Shown: positions 59,706-64,000 of the stretch, in pieces
Numbering within the stretch: the first letter of the stretch is position 1
How the letters are laid out: each line of letters opens with the position of its first letter
DNA from: Celeribacter halophilus
Lineage (GTDB): Bacteria > Pseudomonadota > Alphaproteobacteria > Rhodobacterales > Rhodobacteraceae
DNA: 64,000 nucleotides
NCBI RefSeq assembly: GCF_900114135.1
Contig: NZ_FORY01000002.1
Location: 248,001 to 312,000, forward strand
Reading direction: 5' to 3'
Position numbers and translations under genes: made by a program
Notes under the pieces: model-generated
The model's input: the letters and a program-made list of their open reading frames with translations, nothing else
What the model was told of the DNA's origin: nothing
The model's database searches: none

Positions 59706-59861
59706 TCTGATCCTGCTTTCTGTCGCCTCTAGGCTCATACTTGCTAAAAAAAACGTCAAACCGAAGCGCGAATTGCCTTAAAACCGTTCGTGGTGCAAGT
59801 TTGCATGGGTTTTAGGCACTCGCATTGTTTTGTGTCTTCGCGAGTTGCTGTTAGGGTTCCC

Positions 59862-59877
59862 TTGACCAAATGGTCAA
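59862..59877. promoter_or_regulatory. RutR operator
   Basis: TTGACCAAATGGTCAA fits the E. coli RutR consensus TTGACCAnnTGGTCAA at every fixed position. It lies in the 347-base gap between the divergent rutR and the beta-ureidopropionase-type gene. I see no gene elsewhere in that gap. Confidence 0.88.
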
Positions 59878-60052
59878 ACCTTGAGGGAGATAGAGCTTCA
59901 CCACATCCGGAGCAAAGAGGTCTGTCGTATGACATGGACACTTGAACGGTTTTGGCGGTGATCTGCAATCTCGGTGCGACAGGGGCGATGTGCCCGCAGT
60001 GCCGATCAAGGGTGATCCGTTTGGAGCGACAGATTTATGGAAAGGAAACCCC

Positions 60053-61309
60053 ATGGCCAGCGCAGCCGCAGGTGAGAACCTCAAAATCAATTCGGAACGT
60101 CTTTGGGACAGTCTCATGGAGATGGCAAAGGTCGGACCCGGGGTGGCCGGAGGCTGTAACCGCCAGACGCTGACCGATGAAGATGCCGAGGGCCGCAAGC
60201 TGTTCCAGAAATGGTGTGAAGAGGCGGGGATGACCATGGGGGTCGATGCGATGGGCACGATGTTCATGACCCGCGAAGGCACCGATCCGGAGGCTTTGCC
60301 GGTCTATGTCGGCTCGCACCTCGACACCCAGCCCACTGGCGGGAAATATGACGGGGTTCTGGGTGTTCTGGGGGCACTTGAGGCGGTGCGGACCATGAAT
60401 GATCTGGGCATCAAGACGAAACACCCGATTGTAGTGACCAACTGGGCCAACGAGGAAGGCGCACGTTTTGCACCGGCCATGCTGGCCTCGGGGGTTTTTG
60501 CTGGCAAACACACGATGGATTACGCCTATGCCCGCACCGATCTTGAGGGCAAGACCTATGGCGAAGAGCTTGAGCGCATTGGCTGGAAAGGTAATGAAGA
60601 GGTCGGGGCGCGTAAGATGCATGCCTATTACGAGCTGCACATCGAGCAGGGGCCGATTCTGGAAGCCGAAGGCAAAGACATCGGTGTTGTGACCCATTGT
60701 CAGGGGCTTTGGTGGCTGGAATTTACGCTCACCGGCAAGGAGGCGCACACCGGCTCGACGCCGATGGCGATGCGGACCAACGCCGGACTGGCAATGGCAC
60801 GAATTCTGGAGATGGTGCAGGAAGTTGCAATGGACCACCAGCCGAACGCCGTGGGCGGTGTCGGTCAGATGCAATTCAACCCGAACTCGCGCAACGTTTT
60901 GCCCGGCACGGTGGTGTTCACGGTCGATATCCGCACACCGAGCATCGAGAAACTGACCTCTATGCGCAGCCAGATCGAAGAACGCGCCGCTGCGATTTGT
61001 GACGAGATCGGCGTGGGCTGTTCGGTGGAACCTGTCGGCCATTTCGATCCGGTGACCTTCACTCCTGAACTTGTGTCGAACGTGCGCAATGCGGCGGAAA
61101 AACTGGGGTATTCCCATATGGATATCGTATCGGGCGCAGGACATGACGCCTGTTGGGCCGCAGCTGTGGCGCCAACGACGATGATCATGTGCCCCTGTGT
61201 CGATGGCCTGAGCCACAACGAGGCCGAAGATATCACGCCGGAGTGGGCCGCTGCGGGCACGGATGTGCTGATGCATGCGGTGCTGGAAACCGCCGAAATC
61301 GTCGAATGA
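60053..61309 (+). CDS. Zn-dependent N-carbamoyl-beta-alanine amidohydrolase (hydantoinase/carbamoylase family)
   Basis: This is probably the last step of reductive pyrimidine breakdown: N-carbamoyl-beta-alanine to beta-alanine, CO2 and ammonia. The 418-residue protein starts at 60053 with AAGGA upstream. M20-type metal ligands are H89 (GSHLDTQP), D100 (GGKYDG), E134/E135 (NEEGARF), H196 (HIEQG) and the histidine in GLSHNEAE. The family also includes allantoate amidohydrolase, but adjacent dihydropyrimidinase and preTA favour ureidopropionase. Confidence 0.9.
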   Translation: MASAAAGENLKINSERLWDSLMEMAKVGPGVAGGCNRQTLTDEDAEGRKLFQKWCEEAGMTMGVDAMGTMFMTREGTDPEALPVYVGSHLDTQPTGGKYDGVLGVLGALEAVRTMNDLGIKTKHPIVVTNWANEEGARFAPAMLASGVFAGKHTMDYAYARTDLEGKTYGEELERIGWKGNEEVGARKMHAYYELHIEQGPILEAEGKDIGVVTHCQGLWWLEFTLTGKEAHTGSTPMAMRTNAGLAMARILEMVQEVAMDHQPNAVGGVGQMQFNPNSRNVLPGTVVFTVDIRTPSIEKLTSMRSQIEERAAAICDEIGVGCSVEPVGHFDPVTFTPELVSNVRNAAEKLGYSHMDIVSGAGHDACWAAAVAPTTMIMCPCVDGLSHNEAEDITPEWAAAGTDVLMHAVLETAEIVE

Positions 61310-61382
61310 GTATTTGAGCCATCAGAAAGCCGGAGCGCGCCGGAAACAAGGCGCGCCGCTTTTTGCCAACAAGGAGATAGAT

Positions 61383-62837
61383 ATGAGCAAGGTGATCAAG
61401 GGCGGCACGGTCGTCACAGCCGATCTGACCTATAAAGCCGATGTGAAAATCGAGGACGGGGTGATCGTTGAGATCGGGCCGGACCTGAGCGGCGACGAAA
61501 TTCTGGATGCGGAGGGCTGTTTTGTGATGCCCGGCGGGATCGACCCGCATACGCATTTGGAGATGCCGTTTATGGGGACGTTCTCCGCCGATGATTTCGC
61601 CTCCGGCACTCGCGCGGCTTTGGCGGGGGGCACGACGATGGTGATTGATTTTGCCCTGCCTAGCCCCGGTGAAAGCCTGTTGGATGCGCTCAAGGTCTGG
61701 GACAACAAATCCAGTCAGGCCGCCTGCGACTACTCTTACCACATGGCCATCACATGGTGGGGCGAGCAGGTCTTTGACGAGATGAAGATCATCACGGAAG
61801 AGAAGGGCATCAATACTTTCAAGCACTTCCTTGCCTATAAAGGCGCGTTGATGGTCAATGATGACGAGCTTTATGCCTCGTTCAAACGCTGTGCGGAACT
61901 TGGCGCGACGCCTCTGGTTCATGCCGAGAACGGCGATGTGATTGCAGAGTTGACGGCGCAGCTTCTGGCCGAGGGCAATACCGGTCCAGAGGCCCATGCC
62001 TATTCCCGCCCGACACAGGTCGAGGGCGAGGCCACCAACCGTGCGATCATGTTGGCCGATATGGCGGGCGCGCCGCTTTATGTGGTGCATACCTCTTGCG
62101 AGGAAAGCCACGAAGCGATCCGCCGAGCTAAAATGAACGGCAAGCGGGTTTGGGGCGAGCCTTTGATCCAGCATCTCGTTCTGGATGAAAGCGAATATTT
62201 CAACGAGGACTGGGATCATGCCGCGCGGCGGGTGATGTCGCCGCCGTTCCGTAACAAGAAGCACCAGGACAGCCTCTGGGCCGGTCTGGCGTCGGGAACG
62301 CTTTCCTGTGTGGCGACCGATCACTGTGCGTTTACGACCGAGCAGAAACGCTTTGGCCTTGGTGATTTCTCGAAAATCCCGAACGGCACAGGCGGGCTTG
62401 AAGACCGGTTGCCGGTGCTCTGGACCAAAGGTGTGGAAACAGGGCGGATCACGATGAACGAATTCGTCGCTGTTACCTCAACAAATATCGCCAAGATATT
62501 GAATTGTTACCCGAAAAAAGGTGCGGTTCTGGTGGGTTCGGATGCCGATCTGGTGGTGATGGACCCGTCGATGGGCAAAACCATTTCGGCCGATACACAG
62601 GCCTCTGCGATCGACTATAACGTCTTTGAAGGGATCGAGGTTACGGCGCTGCCGCGTTACGTTCTCACACGGGGCTATGTCGCCGTGGATAAGGGCGAGT
62701 TGAAGGCCAAGGAAGGTCACGGCGAATTTGTGGCCCGCGATCCGAATGCGACGGTGAACAAGGCGCTGTCCAAGTGGAAAGAGCTGACCACGCCGCAACC
62801 GGTGGTGCGCACGGGTATTCCCGCGACCGGCGTCTGA
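61383..62837 (+). CDS. hydA: Dihydropyrimidinase
   Basis: This enzyme opens the dihydrouracil or dihydrothymine ring to N-carbamoyl-beta-amino acids, step two of the pathway. The 484-residue protein starts at 61383 with AAGGAG eight bases upstream. Binuclear zinc ligands are H56 and H58 (DPHTHLE), the carboxylated K153 (FLAYKG), H180 (VHAENGD), H236 (VHTSCEE) and D313 (ATDHCAF). It lies 73 bases after the amidohydrolase in the same RutR-linked operon. Confidence 0.94.
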   Translation: MSKVIKGGTVVTADLTYKADVKIEDGVIVEIGPDLSGDEILDAEGCFVMPGGIDPHTHLEMPFMGTFSADDFASGTRAALAGGTTMVIDFALPSPGESLLDALKVWDNKSSQAACDYSYHMAITWWGEQVFDEMKIITEEKGINTFKHFLAYKGALMVNDDELYASFKRCAELGATPLVHAENGDVIAELTAQLLAEGNTGPEAHAYSRPTQVEGEATNRAIMLADMAGAPLYVVHTSCEESHEAIRRAKMNGKRVWGEPLIQHLVLDESEYFNEDWDHAARRVMSPPFRNKKHQDSLWAGLASGTLSCVATDHCAFTTEQKRFGLGDFSKIPNGTGGLEDRLPVLWTKGVETGRITMNEFVAVTSTNIAKILNCYPKKGAVLVGSDADLVVMDPSMGKTISADTQASAIDYNVFEGIEVTALPRYVLTRGYVAVDKGELKAKEGHGEFVARDPNATVNKALSKWKELTTPQPVVRTGIPATGV

Positions 62838-62929
62838 GGCGTCACGAAGAGATCGGGCAGGGCCGGAAAACGGCCCGCCTGCCAACAGGGACAGACCGCG
62901 AAGACGCGGCAAAAACAAAGACATAGCCA

Positions 62930-63706
62930 ATGAAAAAGCCAGTGATCGACGCGCAGGCGGTGGACCTGACGTTCCAGACGGGTGACGGTCCCGTCCATGC
63001 GCTCAAAGATGTAAATCTCCAGATCAACAAGGGGGATTTCGTCTCCTTCATCGGGCCTTCGGGCTGCGGGAAAACCACGTTTCTGCGCTGTATTGCGGGG
63101 CTTGAGACCCCGACCGGCGGCAAGTTGACCGTCAACGGGATCAGCCCCGAAGAAGCGCGCAAATCACGGGCTTACGGCTATGTGTTTCAGGCGGCGGGGC
63201 TTTACCCGTGGCGCACGATTGCGGGCAATATCAAACTGCCTCTGGAGATCATGGAATTTCCGAAAGCGGATCAGGAAAAACGGGTCGAGAAAGTGCTCGA
63301 ACTCGTTGATCTCAAAGGGTTTGGCAAGAAATATCCGTGGCAGTTGTCAGGTGGCATGCAGCAGCGGGCATCTATTGCTCGCGCTTTGGCCTTTGATGCC
63401 GAAATTCTCCTTATGGATGAACCCTTTGGCGCTTTGGACGAGATCGTGCGCGACAAGCTGAACGAAGAGGTTCTGCGGCTCTGGGCGGCGACCAACAAGA
63501 CCATCGGATTTGTGACCCACTCGATCCCCGAGGCGGTCTATCTCTCGACCAAAATCGTGGTGATGAGCCCGCGTCCCGGACGGATCACGGACGTCATCGA
63601 CTCACCGTTACCGAAAGAGCGCCCGCTGGAAATCCGCGACACGCCGGAGTTCATCGAGATCGCGCATCGGGTGCGGGACGGGCTGCGGGCGGGGCATGAC
63701 CTATGA
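62930..63706 (+). CDS. ABC transporter ATP-binding protein (NitT/SsuB type)
   Basis: This is the importer ATPase, 258 residues, with Walker A GPSGCGKTT, signature LSGGMQQRASIARAL and Walker B ILLMDEPFGALDE. Its place after the pyrimidine genes suggests uptake of pyrimidines or related compounds. Permease and binding-protein genes are not visible and may lie beyond the right edge. The ATGA at its end would start a 37-codon frame that runs through a tandem-repeat element and is probably not a gene. Confidence 0.9.
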   Translation: MKKPVIDAQAVDLTFQTGDGPVHALKDVNLQINKGDFVSFIGPSGCGKTTFLRCIAGLETPTGGKLTVNGISPEEARKSRAYGYVFQAAGLYPWRTIAGNIKLPLEIMEFPKADQEKRVEKVLELVDLKGFGKKYPWQLSGGMQQRASIARALAFDAEILLMDEPFGALDEIVRDKLNEEVLRLWAATNKTIGFVTHSIPEAVYLSTKIVVMSPRPGRITDVIDSPLPKERPLEIRDTPEFIEIAHRVRDGLRAGHDL

Positions 63707-63729
63707 GCGAATTTTCGGGAAAAATCACG

Positions 63730-63773
63730 GTCGGAAAAGCGTCGGACTTTTGTCGGACATCTGTCGGGCAAGC
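63730..63773 (+). repeat. Four tandem 11-bp repeats (GTCGGAC type), copy 2
   Basis: The units are GTCGGAAAAGC, GTCGGACTTTT, GTCGGACATCT and GTCGGGCAAGC, with a strict 11-bp period. The layout and end unit match copy 1 at 22438-22481 (read on the minus strand). It lies between the ABC ATPase and the GNAT gene, on the coding strand of both. An 11-bp period is not a multiple of three, so the signal is in the DNA or RNA and not in a protein. Confidence 0.82.
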
Positions 63774-63812
63774 CTGCGCACAGTCGCGAGGCCGTTTCGG
63801 AAGGGGGCGCGC

Positions 63813-64000
63813 ATGACAACACGGATCAGAAAAGCCACGCGCGACGACATTCCCGACATGGCGGCAATCGTTGTGGGGTGGGAAAAGGACATGCCGTGGA
63901 TGCCGGAAGGCCCGACCACGGATATGATCGAGACGGCGATGGATGAGGTCTTTGACCTGCGCGACATCCATGTGGTCTCGGAGACGCCATCGGAGACCAT
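63813..64000 (+). CDS. GNAT-family N-acetyltransferase, N-terminal part
   Basis: The frame is cut by the right window edge; 62 codons are visible. AAGGGGG precedes the ATG. The N-terminus (IRKATRDDIPDMAAIVVGW) is the usual first strand and helix of GNAT acetyltransferases. The acetyl-CoA motif is outside the window, so the substrate and completeness cannot be judged. Confidence 0.75.
   Translation, partial: MTTRIRKATRDDIPDMAAIVVGWEKDMPWMPEGPTTDMIETAMDEVFDLRDIHVVSETPSET

Noticed and set aside
63703-63816. A 37-codon frame with ATGA overlaps at both ends, between the ABC ATPase and the GNAT gene
   Set aside because: It runs through the 11-bp tandem repeats, has no family resemblance, and the GNAT gene has its own ribosome site; coding is unlikely.

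Overview
The window reads as a high-G+C alphaproteobacterial chromosome, most likely from the Rhodobacterales (Roseobacter group). The evidence is gene content: a taurine-type aminotransferase with a MocR regulator, a NADH dehydrogenase NDUFA12 subunit next to mlaD / DUF2155 / aat / accCB, and a RutR-controlled reductive pyrimidine pathway. I see no tRNA, rRNA, CRISPR array, complete insertion sequence or prophage. Both window edges cut a gene (glgP at the left, a GNAT acetyltransferase at the right).

Layout. 1-11.7 kb: a tightly coupled glycogen operon (glgP-glgB-glgC-glgA-glgX-malQ-pgm) closed by a strong hairpin terminator. 11.8-17 kb: an RND efflux pump (transporter plus periplasmic adaptor, no outer-membrane channel gene) with a divergent TetR regulator. 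17.1-28.7 kb: an amine catabolism region with eutBC (ethanolamine ammonia-lyase), a taurine/hypotaurine-type transaminase, an aldehyde dehydrogenase, a MocR regulator and a four-gene PotABCD-like ABC importer. Ethanolamine and hypotaurine could both reach acetaldehyde and then acetate here. Pairs of CTGG boxes spaced exactly 22 bp lie upstream of the transaminase, the dehydrogenase and the transporter. 28.7-29.7 kb: a visibly AT-richer patch with one GFA-family gene.

29.7-38.8 kb: a nine-gene minus-strand operon, mostly with 4-nt start/stop overlaps, with a divergent Rid-family gene. It encodes an NMT1-type ABC importer, a cytosine-deaminase-like amidohydrolase, an FAD oxidase, two flavodoxin-fold reductases, a 2-oxoglutarate/Fe(II)-type oxygenase and a creatininase-family amidohydrolase. 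It looks like a complete uptake and ring-degradation route for an unidentified N-heterocycle and is my main candidate for an undescribed system. 38.9-42.3 kb: a small ParA ATPase with a 54-aa ribbon-helix-helix partner, a 2-hydroxyacid dehydrogenase, a small lipoprotein and an L,D-transpeptidase. 42.8-48.7 kb: an iron cluster (imelysin, bfd, bfr, di-heme oxidoreductase, second imelysin, DUF1513). 48.9-55.3 kb: housekeeping genes clpP, clpX, NDUFA12, mlaD, DUF2155, aat, accC and accB. 55.6-63.7 kb: reductive pyrimidine catabolism (preT, preA, beta-ureidopropionase-type amidohydrolase, dihydropyrimidinase, ABC ATPase) with a RutR-like regulator and a perfect RutR-type operator.

Two copies of an unusual element, four 11-bp direct repeats based on GTCGGAC, lie 41 kb apart (22438-22481 and 63730-63773). 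I cannot assign them a function.
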